This document shows, piece after piece, positions 9,383-17,376 of a stretch of DNA of 64,000 bases. Both the position numbers and the translations under genes were made by a program. The notes beneath the pieces are model-generated. The model saw nothing but the letters and a program-made list of their open reading frames with translations. It had not been told where the DNA came from and did no database searches. Numbering within the stretch: the first letter of the stretch is position 1; every line of letters starts with the position of its first letter. Origin of the DNA: Hyphomicrobiales bacterium. Lineage in GTDB: Bacteria; Pseudomonadota; Alphaproteobacteria; Rhodospirillales; JACKKN01. The stretch lies in NCBI GenBank assembly GCA_024236415.1, contig JACKKN010000004.1, positions 277,001 through 341,000 on the forward strand, written 5' to 3'.

Positions 9383-9511
9383 GGGTCTCCCATGAGGGAA
9401 ACGCATTGGACCCGACGGGCAGGCGGGAAAAAGATTACAACCTTTGTGACAGCACGACGCCGTCGCGACGCAGCCAGAACCATCAGGCAAAAGAAACTCA
9501 GGAGAACAACA

Positions 9512-9700
9512 ATGGCCATCGACCATACCGCCGGCCTGCTCGCATTCCTTTCCGATTCCGCGGCCGAGGCGCGGCGCCAGGCCGCCCAGGCGGACCCGGC
9601 GGAGGCCCGCGCCCTGGCGCAGGAGGCCGAAGAGTACGAACTGCTGTGGGCCCGGGTCGGCCGGCACGCCGCCGCGGTCGAGGCGGATCTGGCCGCCTGA
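9512..9700 (+). CDS. Small acidic Ala-rich protein, unknown function
   Basis: This predicted 62-residue soluble, helical protein is rich in Ala and Glu (AEARRQAAQADPAEARALAQEAEEYELLW). It has no membrane segment, signal or recognised domain. The ATG is preceded by CTCAGGAGAACAACA, a good ribosome site, and the coding phase is GC-rich at third positions, which supports a real gene. It lies between the tad hairpins and the convergent TPR lipoprotein gene. A longer in-frame reading upstream would run through the hairpins and was rejected. Confidence 0.6.
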   Translation: MAIDHTAGLLAFLSDSAAEARRQAAQADPAEARALAQEAEEYELLWARVGRHAAAVEADLAA

Positions 9701-9715
9701 CGGCGCTTTCGGGGG

Positions 9716-10612
9716 TCAGTTCCGGCCGGTCGCCGGTGCGATGTCGAGGGTCCGCTCGATGTCCGGCGCCGTGTTCTCCGCCAGTTTCGGCACCTCGAGG
9801 CCGTGTCCCTCGACGATGGCCGCGCGCCGCCGGTCGGGCGGCAGCTTGCGCAGCATGTCGTAGTAGACCAGGTTGTTCCTGACCTGGTTTTCGTTCAGGA
9901 ACTGTCCCGCCACCTGGGCGGCGCGTTCGCGGTCGCCCGCCAGGCCATAGACCAGGGCCAGGTTCAGGTGCTGCTTGGGGGTCGAGGCCGGGTTTTCGGC
10001 GACGCCCAGCAGGATGTCGCGCGCCTCGGCGTAGTTGCCGGCCAGGGCCAGTGACAGGGCCAGGTTGTTGCGCAGGGACAGGCTGTCCGGCTCCATCTCC
10101 ATGCCGTTGATGTAGTTCTGCTGCGCCTCCTCGTGGCGGCCCAGCAGGTCCAGGGCCACGCCCAGGCCGTTGTAGGCGCGGTAGTCCCCGGTCTTCAGCT
10201 TGATGGCCAGTTCGAACTGCTCGGCGGCCTTGTCGGGCTTGTTCTGGGCCACCAGCACCTTGCCGTATCCCAGGCGGATGGCCGGTTCGTCGGGGGCCCG
10301 TTCGGTGGCCTGCACGAAGGCTTCCTCGGCCTGGTTCATCTGGCCCAGGGCGTAGGTGGTTTCGCCGATGGCCACCAGGGGCTCGACCCGCGAGCGGTCC
10401 AGCCGGTGCGCCTCGCGGAACAGGTTGACGGCCGATACCAGGTCGCCGCCCTGGCGGGTGGTCTGGCCGATTCGCATGATCTGCGCGAACCGGGCGTTCT
10501 GGCTCTCGGTCTTGATTTCATCGGCGCCGGGCGAGGTCTGGCAGGCCCCCAGGGCCAGGCCCGCGGCCACCAACAGCGCCGGCGCCCAGCCCCGGCGGCA
10601 AAGCCTCGCCAT
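9716..10612 (-). CDS. tadD: TadD-like tetratricopeptide lipoprotein
   Basis: This 298-residue TPR protein has a lipoprotein signal peptide (LLVAAGLALGAC, Cys-24). At least four TPR-like helix pairs cover residues about 45-230 (for example EPLVAIGETTYALGQMNQAEEAF and YRAYNGLGVALDLLGRHEEA). Tad pilus loci carry such a lipoprotein, TadD, proposed to aid secretin assembly. Its position just beyond the cpa operon, convergent to it, supports the name, but TPR families are hard to separate. The ATG chosen gives the clean signal peptide; the longer reading crosses the divergent promoter region. Confidence 0.72.
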   Translation of the reverse strand: MARLCRRGWAPALLVAAGLALGACQTSPGADEIKTESQNARFAQIMRIGQTTRQGGDLVSAVNLFREAHRLDRSRVEPLVAIGETTYALGQMNQAEEAFVQATERAPDEPAIRLGYGKVLVAQNKPDKAAEQFELAIKLKTGDYRAYNGLGVALDLLGRHEEAQQNYINGMEMEPDSLSLRNNLALSLALAGNYAEARDILLGVAENPASTPKQHLNLALVYGLAGDRERAAQVAGQFLNENQVRNNLVYYDMLRKLPPDRRRAAIVEGHGLEVPKLAENTAPDIERTLDIAPATGRN

Positions 10613-10712
10613 GGCGTCGGCGCGGCGCCTCGGCCCCTTCGTAAAGTCGCTGATCACGGGTTTCGAATTGTCCTCCCGGCGGACCAAATCATTGCCATTT
10701 ATCACTAATATC

Positions 10713-10724
10713 GGCAAACTTGCC
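10713..10724. promoter_or_regulatory. Palindrome in the tadD / marR divergent region
   Basis: GGCAA and TTGCC arms flank a 2-base centre, inside the only AT-rich stretch between two divergent genes, 30 bases before the MarR-type gene. Its position fits an autoregulatory operator for that regulator. There is no experimental or comparative support. Confidence 0.4.
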
Positions 10725-10754
10725 AACAAATCGTTAGCGAAGGGGATATTCCCG

Positions 10755-11210
10755 GTGAAAAAAGAATATTTGGAGCTGACCCGGCTGATCGAGCGTCTGC
10801 ACCGCCGGTTCCTCGACGTGCTGCGTGCGGAATTGAACCGCATGGGCGTCAAGGATATCAACGGCGTGCAGGCCTTGCTGTTGGCCAACATCGGCGAGGA
10901 GGACATCGTCATCCGCGACCTGGTCGAGCGCGGCTATTACCAGGGCTCCAACGTCTCCTACAACATCAAGAAGCTGTCCGAGATGGGTTACCTGGAGCAG
11001 GAGCGCTCGACCCACGACCGGCGGTCCGTGCGAATCAAGCTGACCGACAAGGCCCTCAAGGTGGTCGACAGCATTCGCGACCTGGAAGACCGCCACGCCA
11101 GGAGCCTGAGCGATTTCAACATCTCGGGCGAGGACCTGGAAGGGGTCAGCACCATGCTGCGGCGGCTGGAGCGGACCTGGACCGACTACATCCACTACGG
11201 CGACCTGTAG
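10755..11210 (+). CDS. MarR-family winged-helix regulator (LdtR-like)
   Basis: This 151-residue DNA-binding regulator has MarR architecture: an N-terminal dimerisation helix (LTRLIERLHRRFLDVLRAEL) and a winged helix (DLVERGYYQGSNVSYNIKKL, then the wing ERSTHDRRSVRIKLTDK). The SNVSYN recognition helix and overall pattern match the alphaproteobacterial LdtR group, which in Liberibacter controls cell-wall and osmotic-stress genes. Translation is assigned to GTG at 10755 because AAGGGG lies 8 bases upstream and homologues begin near this residue. A palindrome lies just upstream. Confidence 0.82.
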   Translation: MKKEYLELTRLIERLHRRFLDVLRAELNRMGVKDINGVQALLLANIGEEDIVIRDLVERGYYQGSNVSYNIKKLSEMGYLEQERSTHDRRSVRIKLTDKALKVVDSIRDLEDRHARSLSDFNISGEDLEGVSTMLRRLERTWTDYIHYGDL

Positions 11211-11216
11211 GCCGCC

Positions 11217-11900
11217 CTACCTCGGCGGCCCCTTCAACAACGGCAGCAAGTCCAGGGCGTCGGCCATGCCGGCGGCCGCCAGGGCCGTGAACCCGCCGCC
11301 GGCCAGGGCCAGGGCGGCGGCCGCCTCGCCGTCGGCGGCGCCGTGGCCGGTGGCCACGTGCAGGCCGCCGGCCAGGCCGGCGTTGCGGCCCGCCGCCAGG
11401 TCCGAGGCCCGGTCGCCGACGATCCACGACTCCGCCAGGTGCAGGTTCAATTGCGCCGCGGCGCGCAGCAGCATGCCCGGGTTGGGCTTGCGCGCCGGGT
11501 GGTCGGGGTGGTGGTAGGGGGGCTGGCCCTTGGCGTGGTGCGGGCAGGCGTAGACCGCGTCGACCGCCGCGCCGGCGGCGGCCAGGTCGGCCAGCACGCG
11601 TTCCTGCACGGCGATGAACTCGTGCCAGGTGTAATAGCCGTATCCGATTCCGGCCTGGTTGGTGACCAGCACCACGGCCAGGCCCAGGGCGTGGGCGCGG
11701 CGGATGGCGGCGACGGCGCCGGGCATCAGGCGCACGTCCTCGGCCCGGCACAGGAAGTTCACCTCCTCGACCACCACGCCGTCGCGGTCCAGGAACAGGG
11801 CCGGCACCGGGGCGCCGCCCGGGCGCGGGCGCAGGACCTGGTTCCAGACGCCTTCGTCGTCGATGTGCGCGCCGTCGGGAAGGGGGAGGGGTGTCGCCAT
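11217..11900 (-). CDS. gmhB: HAD-family heptose-bisphosphate phosphatase-like protein
   Basis: This 227-residue HAD phosphatase resembles D-glycero-D-manno-heptose-1,7-bisphosphate 7-phosphatase and the N-terminal domain of HisB. Motif I is FLDRDGVVVEEVN, motif II VLVTNQAGIGYG, and the C-terminal acid motif WIVGDRASDL. The segment that binds zinc in GmhB (CxH...CxC) reads CPHHAKG...YHHPDHPARKPNP, so the last two Cys ligands are replaced by His-rich sequence. An LPS inner-core role is plausible but not proven by context, because no other heptose gene is nearby. A start 36 bases further upstream is possible. Confidence 0.72.
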   Translation of the reverse strand: MATPLPLPDGAHIDDEGVWNQVLRPRPGGAPVPALFLDRDGVVVEEVNFLCRAEDVRLMPGAVAAIRRAHALGLAVVLVTNQAGIGYGYYTWHEFIAVQERVLADLAAAGAAVDAVYACPHHAKGQPPYHHPDHPARKPNPGMLLRAAAQLNLHLAESWIVGDRASDLAAGRNAGLAGGLHVATGHGAADGEAAAALALAGGGFTALAAAGMADALDLLPLLKGPPR

Positions 11901-11980
11901 GGCCGGGTTATGGCATCGCGCGGGGCCGCCGGGCAAGGGGCGAACTTGTCTGGTGCCGCCGCCGTGCCCATAATCCGGGC

Positions 11981-12460
11981 ATGACCGACCCGATCGCCCG
12001 CGCGCCCGTCCCCGAACCGCCGCCGCCCATGCAGCCGGCGGGCCGCGCCGCGCGCGTGCTGTACCTGCTGTTCGGCTGGCTGAACGTGGGGGTGGGGCTG
12101 GTCGGCGTGGTGGTGCCCGGCCTGCCCACCACGGTGTTCTTCATCGTCGCCGTCTGGGCCTTCTCGCGCAGCTCGCAGCGGTTCCAGCACTGGCTGTGGA
12201 CCCACCCCACGCTGGGGCCGCCGATCCGCGCCTGGCACCTGCACCGGGTGATTCCCACCAAGGCCAAGATGCTGGCGGTGGTGATGATGAGCGCCAGCTT
12301 CGCCTACGTCGCCATCTGGGTGGCCGAGGACTGGCGCCTGCCCACCTTCCTGGCCGCCATCATGCTGCCGGCGGCGGCCTACGTGGTCACCCGCGCCAGC
12401 TCGGCCACCGATTCCGGATTGACCAGCGAGGCCAGGTCGCCGGGGTCGCGGCCCTCGTAG
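11981..12460 (+). CDS. DUF454 (YbaN-type) inner-membrane protein
   Basis: This 159-residue protein has four hydrophobic segments. The DUF454 signature is clear: GWLNVGVGLVGVVVPGLPTTVFFIVAVWAFSR-type sequence followed by WLWTHPTLGPPIRAWHLHRVIPTKAKM. Its function is unknown. The core family ends near residue 135; the last 25 residues are polar and run into the 3' end of the convergent acyl-CoA synthetase gene, with 82 bases of antisense overlap. A near end-to-end divergent arrangement with the HAD gene leaves 80 bases for promoters. Confidence 0.82.
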   Translation: MTDPIARAPVPEPPPPMQPAGRAARVLYLLFGWLNVGVGLVGVVVPGLPTTVFFIVAVWAFSRSSQRFQHWLWTHPTLGPPIRAWHLHRVIPTKAKMLAVVMMSASFAYVAIWVAEDWRLPTFLAAIMLPAAAYVVTRASSATDSGLTSEARSPGSRPS

Positions 12461-14331
12461 ACGGCGCGGATCACCCGGCGCATCACCTTCATGCTGCGGG
12501 TCTTGGGTAGGTCCGAGACGAACACCACGTCCTTGGGCCGGAACGCCGGCCCCAGGGAGGCGACCACGGCGGCGCGCAGGTCCTCGGCCACCGCCGCGTC
12601 GGCGGGCCGGTCCGGGCGCGGCACGCAGACGCACAGCACCGCCTCGCCCTTGACCGGATCGGTGGTCGCCGTGGCCGCGGCCTCGGCCACCAGCCCGGTC
12701 TCCATCAGCAGGGATTCCACCTCGGACGGGCCGCAGCGCTTGCCGGCGACCATGATCGTGTCGTCCGAGCGGCCGTGCAGGTACCAGGTGCCGTCGCCGT
12801 CGCGCGACGCCCAGTCGCCGTGCACCCACAGGCCGGGGATGCGGCTCCAGTAGGTTTCCAGGAACTTGTCCGGGTCGTTCCACAATCCGCGGCTGAGGCC
12901 GATGGAGGGCACCCGCAGCACCAGCTCGCCCATGGTCCCCTCGGGCGCCGGCGACCCGTCGGGCAGGGCGATGTCGGCGCCCATGCCCGGGATGGCGGAC
13001 GACAGGCCGCAGGGCTTGTGCGGCTGGATCACCGTGTTGGACAGGATGCCCCAGCCGATCTCGGTGCCGCCGCTGACGTTGATGATGGGCACCCGGCGCC
13101 GGCACAGGTTGTCGAAGGTCCACCACCACGAGTCCGGGTTCCACAGTTCGCCGGACGCCATCACCAGGCGGAGGGACGAGGTGTCGTACCGCTCCAGGTC
13201 CGCCGTGCCGTGGGCCATCATGGCCCGGGCGATTGTCGGCGCCAGCCCCAGGTAGGTCAGGCGGTGGTCCTGGACCAGGCGCCACAGGCGGCCCGTCTCG
13301 GGGTAGTCCGGCGTGCCCTCGGCCAGCACCAGGGTGGCGCCGCGGAAGGCGCTGATGGCGATCTGCATGGGCCCCACCAGCCAGCCGATGTCCGACATCC
13401 ACAGGAACCGGTCGTCGGACTTGAAGTCCCCCACCAGGCCGATGTCCGCCGCCGCCTTGGCCATGAACCCGCAGTGCGTGTGGACCGTGCCCTTGGCCTT
13501 GCCCGTGGTGCCCGACGTGAAGATGACCATGAACGGGTCGTCGGCGGGCATGTCCTCGGTCACCGAGCTTGCCGGGATGCCGTTGCCCAGGGCGTGCCAG
13601 CGGTGGTCGCGGCCGGTGTGCCAGTCCATGTCCAGGCCCAGGATGTCCAGTACCACCACGTGCTCGAGGGAGGGCACCGAACGGGCCGCCGTGTCCAGGG
13701 TCGCCTTCATGTCGATGGTCTTGCCGCGGCGCCGGGTGCCGTCGGCGCACAGCACGGCCTTGGCGCCGCCGTCGTTGAGGCGGCTGACCAGGGCCTCGGC
13801 GCCGAAGCCCGAGAACAGGGGCAGCACGATGGCGCCGATCTTGGCCACGGCGAAGAAGGCGGCCACGGTTTCCGGCAGCATGGGCATGAACAGGCCGACC
13901 GCGTCGCCGCGGCCCAGGCCCAGGCCGCGCAGGCCCTCGGCCAGGCGGCAGACCTCGATGTCCAGGTCGGTGTAGGTCCACGCGCGGACGGTGCCGTCCT
14001 CGCCCTCCCAGACCACGGCCTCCTTGTCCATCACCGCGGTGCCGCGGTGGCGGTCCAGGCAGTTCAGGGTCAGATTGGTGCGCCCGCCCCGGCACCAGCG
14101 CGGCCACTGGATGCCCTGGGACGTGTCCAGCACCTGGTCGTATGGCGTGGTGAAGCGGATGTCCATGTGCCGCATCACGGCGTCCCAGTACCACGCCGGG
14201 TCGGCGTCGGCCCGGGCGATCAGCCGGTCCAGGTCGGCCACGCCCTCGGCCGCCATGAAGGCGGTCAGGGTGGCAGCGGCCACCGTTTCCGCGGGCGGGG
14301 TCCAGGCGAATCGGGTGTCCGCCGATGTCAT
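12379..14331 (-). CDS. AMP-forming acetyl/acyl-CoA synthetase
   Basis: This 650-residue enzyme of the ANL superfamily adenylates a carboxylate and transfers it to CoA. The phosphate-binding loop is MVIFTSGTTGKAKGTVHTH. The motif WVHGDWASRDGDGTWYLHGRSDDTIMVAGKR marks the hinge, and the C-terminal catalytic Lys is in LPKTRSMKVMRR. Length and the N-terminal acyl-CoA-synthetase extension (residues about 30-90) place it with acetyl-CoA, propionyl-CoA or acetoacetyl-CoA synthetases rather than benzoate ligases. The substrate cannot be read from sequence. It is monocistronic and overlaps the DUF454 gene tail. Confidence 0.87.
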   Translation of the reverse strand: MTSADTRFAWTPPAETVAAATLTAFMAAEGVADLDRLIARADADPAWYWDAVMRHMDIRFTTPYDQVLDTSQGIQWPRWCRGGRTNLTLNCLDRHRGTAVMDKEAVVWEGEDGTVRAWTYTDLDIEVCRLAEGLRGLGLGRGDAVGLFMPMLPETVAAFFAVAKIGAIVLPLFSGFGAEALVSRLNDGGAKAVLCADGTRRRGKTIDMKATLDTAARSVPSLEHVVVLDILGLDMDWHTGRDHRWHALGNGIPASSVTEDMPADDPFMVIFTSGTTGKAKGTVHTHCGFMAKAAADIGLVGDFKSDDRFLWMSDIGWLVGPMQIAISAFRGATLVLAEGTPDYPETGRLWRLVQDHRLTYLGLAPTIARAMMAHGTADLERYDTSSLRLVMASGELWNPDSWWWTFDNLCRRRVPIINVSGGTEIGWGILSNTVIQPHKPCGLSSAIPGMGADIALPDGSPAPEGTMGELVLRVPSIGLSRGLWNDPDKFLETYWSRIPGLWVHGDWASRDGDGTWYLHGRSDDTIMVAGKRCGPSEVESLLMETGLVAEAAATATTDPVKGEAVLCVCVPRPDRPADAAVAEDLRAAVVASLGPAFRPKDVVFVSDLPKTRSMKVMRRVIRAVYEGRDPGDLASLVNPESVAELARVTT

Positions 14332-14481
14332 GGTCTGCCTCCTCCTGTCTCGGCCGCGCGGGCCGCCGCCTTGGCGAACGGCCTGGCGGCGCGAACGTCA
14401 TTTTGGGAATCGAACTGGCGATCCGAGTCGCATATTATCCGCCCGCCCGACCCTGCGCCCATTGAATTGTCGTTTCCACGG

Positions 14482-16203
14482 ATGATCCCCCCGCACGTCC
14501 TCGAGTTGATCGACAGCGTCTATTCCGCGGCCCTGGCGCCGCAGGAGTTCGACGCCTTCATGGCCGCCTGGGGGCGCCACCTGGAAAGCCATGCCGGCGA
14601 CGGCGCGGGCGCCGGGGCCGAGGCCATCATCGCCCACCTGGAACGGGCCCGCGAGATCATGGCGCACGTGCGCGCCGGGCAGGACGGCCTGTCCCGCGCC
14701 CGCGACCTGGTGGACCGCCAGGGGCACCCGGCCTGGCTGGCGGCCGGCGACGGCCGGGTCCTCCATGCCAACGCCGCCGGCGACGCCCTGGCCGGCCGGC
14801 GCCTGGGCCGGGTGTGGGAGGTGGTGGACTCGGCGGCGGCGCAGCGCTCCCTGGCCGACGCCGTGCGGCGGGTGGCCGGCGGCGGCGAAACCGAGAGCGA
14901 CTTCCTGACCGGCATGCTGGACAGTGCGCCGCGGCCCGTGCTGCTGGCCATCAGCGCCCTGCACGAATCGGGGCCAGGGGAGGGGCCAGGGGAGGGGTCA
15001 AGGGAAGGACCGGCGGTGCTGGTGCGGGCGTCCCTGGCCAGCTGGTCCGACCACATGGACGGCATCCTGGCGCGCAGCTTCGGCCTGACCGCGGCGGAGA
15101 CCGACATCTGCCGCCTGATGTCCGAGGGCAAGACCATCAACGAGACCGCCAGCGCGCGGCGGCGGTCGATCGAGACCGTGCGCGCCCAGGTCAAGTCCAT
15201 CTACGCCAAGTTCGGCGTGGTGTCGCAGTCCGAGCTGGCGCGCCTGGTCACCAACCTGCTGCTGCTGTCCCTGGACCAGCCGGCGGCGGCGCGCGGCCTG
15301 GCGCCGGCGGACGGCGACCCGCGCCGCCTGCTGCGCCTGCCGGACGGGCGGCGCCTGGCCTACCGGCTGCGCGGCGACCCGCGCGGGCGGCCGTTCGTCT
15401 TCGTCCACGGCATGCTGCTGGGGCACGGCATCCGCCGCGACCTGGACCGGGCCCTGGCCGAACGCGGGCACTGCATGGTCTGCGTCGAGCGGCCGGGCTA
15501 TGGCCTGTCGGACCCGCCGGCGGACTGGCAGCGGGGGGTCGAGGACTTCGCCGGCTCCTTTTCCCACCTGGCCGACCACCTGGACGCCCCGTCCCTGGCC
15601 GTGGTCAGCCACACCTCGGGCGTGCTGTCGGCCTGCGCCGCGGCGGCGGCCAACCCGGGCCGGGTCGCCGGCATCCTGGCCCTGGCCGCCGGCGTGCCCA
15701 TCACCCGCCGCGCCATGATCCGCCGCTACCCCGAGCGCATCCGCATCGTCGCCATGACCGCGCGCCACGCGCCCTGGGCCCTGCGCTTCATGTTCTCCAC
15801 CGGGGCGCGGCTGTTCGACCGCCAGGGGGACGAGCAGATGGTGCGCAAGAACTACGAAGGCTCGCCCGTGGACCATGCCGCCTTGGTGGCCGACCGCGAG
15901 GTGTTCGACCTGGTCCGCGCCGGCCATGCCCTGACCGCCGAGCGCGGGTACGACGGGTTCTGCGGCGACGCCGTGCGCATCTGGGGCGACTGGTCCGACC
16001 ACCTTGCCGGGACCGGCTGCCCGGTCACCTACCTGCAGGGGGGCGCCGACCCCATCTGCCCCGCCGGCTGGGCCCGGGACCTGGCCGCGCGCCACGGCCA
16101 CCTGCGGGTGGCGACCGTTGCCGGTGCCGGACAGTTGTTGCACCACACCCACTGGCGCGACGTCCTGGCCGCGCTGACCGACTTCCTGGACGCCACGGCG
16201 TAG
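14482..16203 (+). CDS. LuxR-type regulator fused to a degenerate alpha/beta hydrolase
   Basis: This 573-residue protein combines three parts. Residues 1-180 resemble a PAS-like sensor (WLAAGDGRVLHANAAGDAL). Residues about 200-260 are a LuxR/GerE helix-turn-helix (LTAAETDICRLMSEGKTI ... SIETVRAQVKSIYAKFGV). Residues about 288-573 form an alpha/beta hydrolase fold (FVFVHGMLLG oxyanion motif). The nucleophile elbow reads V-S-H-T-S-G, placing Thr-378 where Ser is expected; the Asp (Asp-523 in GGADPICP) is kept, and the catalytic His position is Gln-551 in GAGQLL. The hydrolase is therefore probably a ligand sensor, not an enzyme. The start is the ATG 4 codons after the in-frame upstream reading becomes non-coding; the divergent synthetase gene may be its target. 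Confidence 0.85.
   Translation: MIPPHVLELIDSVYSAALAPQEFDAFMAAWGRHLESHAGDGAGAGAEAIIAHLERAREIMAHVRAGQDGLSRARDLVDRQGHPAWLAAGDGRVLHANAAGDALAGRRLGRVWEVVDSAAAQRSLADAVRRVAGGGETESDFLTGMLDSAPRPVLLAISALHESGPGEGPGEGSREGPAVLVRASLASWSDHMDGILARSFGLTAAETDICRLMSEGKTINETASARRRSIETVRAQVKSIYAKFGVVSQSELARLVTNLLLLSLDQPAAARGLAPADGDPRRLLRLPDGRRLAYRLRGDPRGRPFVFVHGMLLGHGIRRDLDRALAERGHCMVCVERPGYGLSDPPADWQRGVEDFAGSFSHLADHLDAPSLAVVSHTSGVLSACAAAAANPGRVAGILALAAGVPITRRAMIRRYPERIRIVAMTARHAPWALRFMFSTGARLFDRQGDEQMVRKNYEGSPVDHAALVADREVFDLVRAGHALTAERGYDGFCGDAVRIWGDWSDHLAGTGCPVTYLQGGADPICPAGWARDLAARHGHLRVATVAGAGQLLHHTHWRDVLAALTDFLDATA
14970..15005 (+). repeat. Three 12-bp tandem units in the LuxR-hydrolase gene
   Basis: Two exact copies of GGGGCCAGGGGA and one diverged copy (GGGGTCAAGGGA) lie in frame. 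They encode a GPGEGPGEGSREGP linker between the sensor part and the helix-turn-helix. The unit is four codons, so copy-number change would not break the frame. Confidence 0.85.
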
Positions 16204-16407
16204 ATTCGCCCTTGCCGCGAACGGCGTGTCGGCTAATGCCCGCACCGCATACCCCATTTGGGTGATGGCGCCGTCGGGCGCCTCCGCTACTCCGGTGCGC
16301 GGGGCAGCGCGATGGCCTGGCGTGGGGGCGCCGGGCCTGCCACCGACGCGCAACCCGGAACGCCGCCGGCGGCAAGGCGGCGACCGGACAACGAAAAAGG
16401 AATACCG

Positions 16408-17376
16408 ATGCCTTCCCTGCTCAAAACCTGCCTGGCCGCGGCCCTTGTGGCCGTGCCCGTGTCCGCGGCCGACGCGGCCATGGTGTACGACGCCCTGACC
16501 GACTTCAACGTCGGTGCCGGGACCAACACCGCCACGTCCGTGTGGCAATACCGCGCGGTCAAGAACAGCCAGCTCAACTCGCAGTCGATCCTGTTGCCGG
16601 ACTACGGCTACCGCGCCTATTCCTCGGCCACGGAATACAACAACAACAACAGCCTGGGCCTGTCCATCCCCACCGGCGAGCGCATCGTCTGGAAGCACAA
16701 CACCGCCTATACCGGCCACGTCATCTATGACACCGGCATCGAGTGGCCGTTCAACTCCGACGGCGACGGAATCGCCGAGATCGTCACCGCCCTCCACCTG
16801 GCCACCGGGTTCTCCGGCGTGTCCAGCAGCCTCGTGTACCAGAACACGCTGCTCGGCTTCATGCCCGACATCACCGACCCCACCACGTTCACCTTCAATT
16901 TCGCGGTGTCGTCGGACTACCAGGTCAACGGCGCCCAGGACTGCACCCAGTGCCCGGGGCCGGGCCAGCGAATCGGCATGTTCCTGAACGACGACCAGTT
17001 GACGGCCAACTCCTTCTGGGCCGAGGACAACAACGCCGCCAACGGCGCCAAGCAGTCGAACAACGAATGGGTCTACCTGCCGGCCGCCTTCGCCCGCTTC
17101 GACGCCCCCATCACCCTGGAGTTCGACGTGCTGATGAACCCCGGCGACACCTTCTTCCTCAAGGTGAATGACGCCGGCAACTACCTCTACGACGGGCTGT
17201 ACGTGCTCGAGGCCGTGGCCAGCGTGAAGGCCGGCGGTGACGACGGCGGCACCACGACCACGGATCCGACCCGCGTGCCCGAGCCGTCCAGCCTGCTGCT
17301 GCTGGCGACGGGAATCGCCGGCTGGCGCCTGACCCGCCGCCGCGGCACCGCCGCGGCCGCGGCGGTCGCCGGCTAG
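16408..17376 (+). CDS. PEP-CTERM sorted exported protein
   Basis: This 322-residue secreted protein has a signal peptide (residues 1-24, ending ADA-AM) and a classic PEP-CTERM tail: VPEPSSLLLLATG, a short hydrophobic helix and a final Arg cluster (RLTRRR). Exosortase normally removes this tail at the membrane. The body is Asn-, Tyr- and Thr-rich with no recognised catalytic domain; a Cys pair (CTQC) lies near residue 190. Start is the ATG after AAAAAGGAATACC. No exosortase gene is present in the window. Its stop overlaps the stop of the convergent SDR gene. Confidence 0.88.
   Translation: MPSLLKTCLAAALVAVPVSAADAAMVYDALTDFNVGAGTNTATSVWQYRAVKNSQLNSQSILLPDYGYRAYSSATEYNNNNSLGLSIPTGERIVWKHNTAYTGHVIYDTGIEWPFNSDGDGIAEIVTALHLATGFSGVSSSLVYQNTLLGFMPDITDPTTFTFNFAVSSDYQVNGAQDCTQCPGPGQRIGMFLNDDQLTANSFWAEDNNAANGAKQSNNEWVYLPAAFARFDAPITLEFDVLMNPGDTFFLKVNDAGNYLYDGLYVLEAVASVKAGGDDGGTTTTDPTRVPEPSSLLLLATGIAGWRLTRRRGTAAAAAVAG

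Noticed and set aside
12379..14331. Benzoate-CoA ligase for the aromatic pathway
   Set aside because: Length of 650 residues and the N-terminal acetyl-CoA-synthetase-type extension fit short-chain acyl-CoA synthetases; aryl-CoA ligases are nearer 520 residues.
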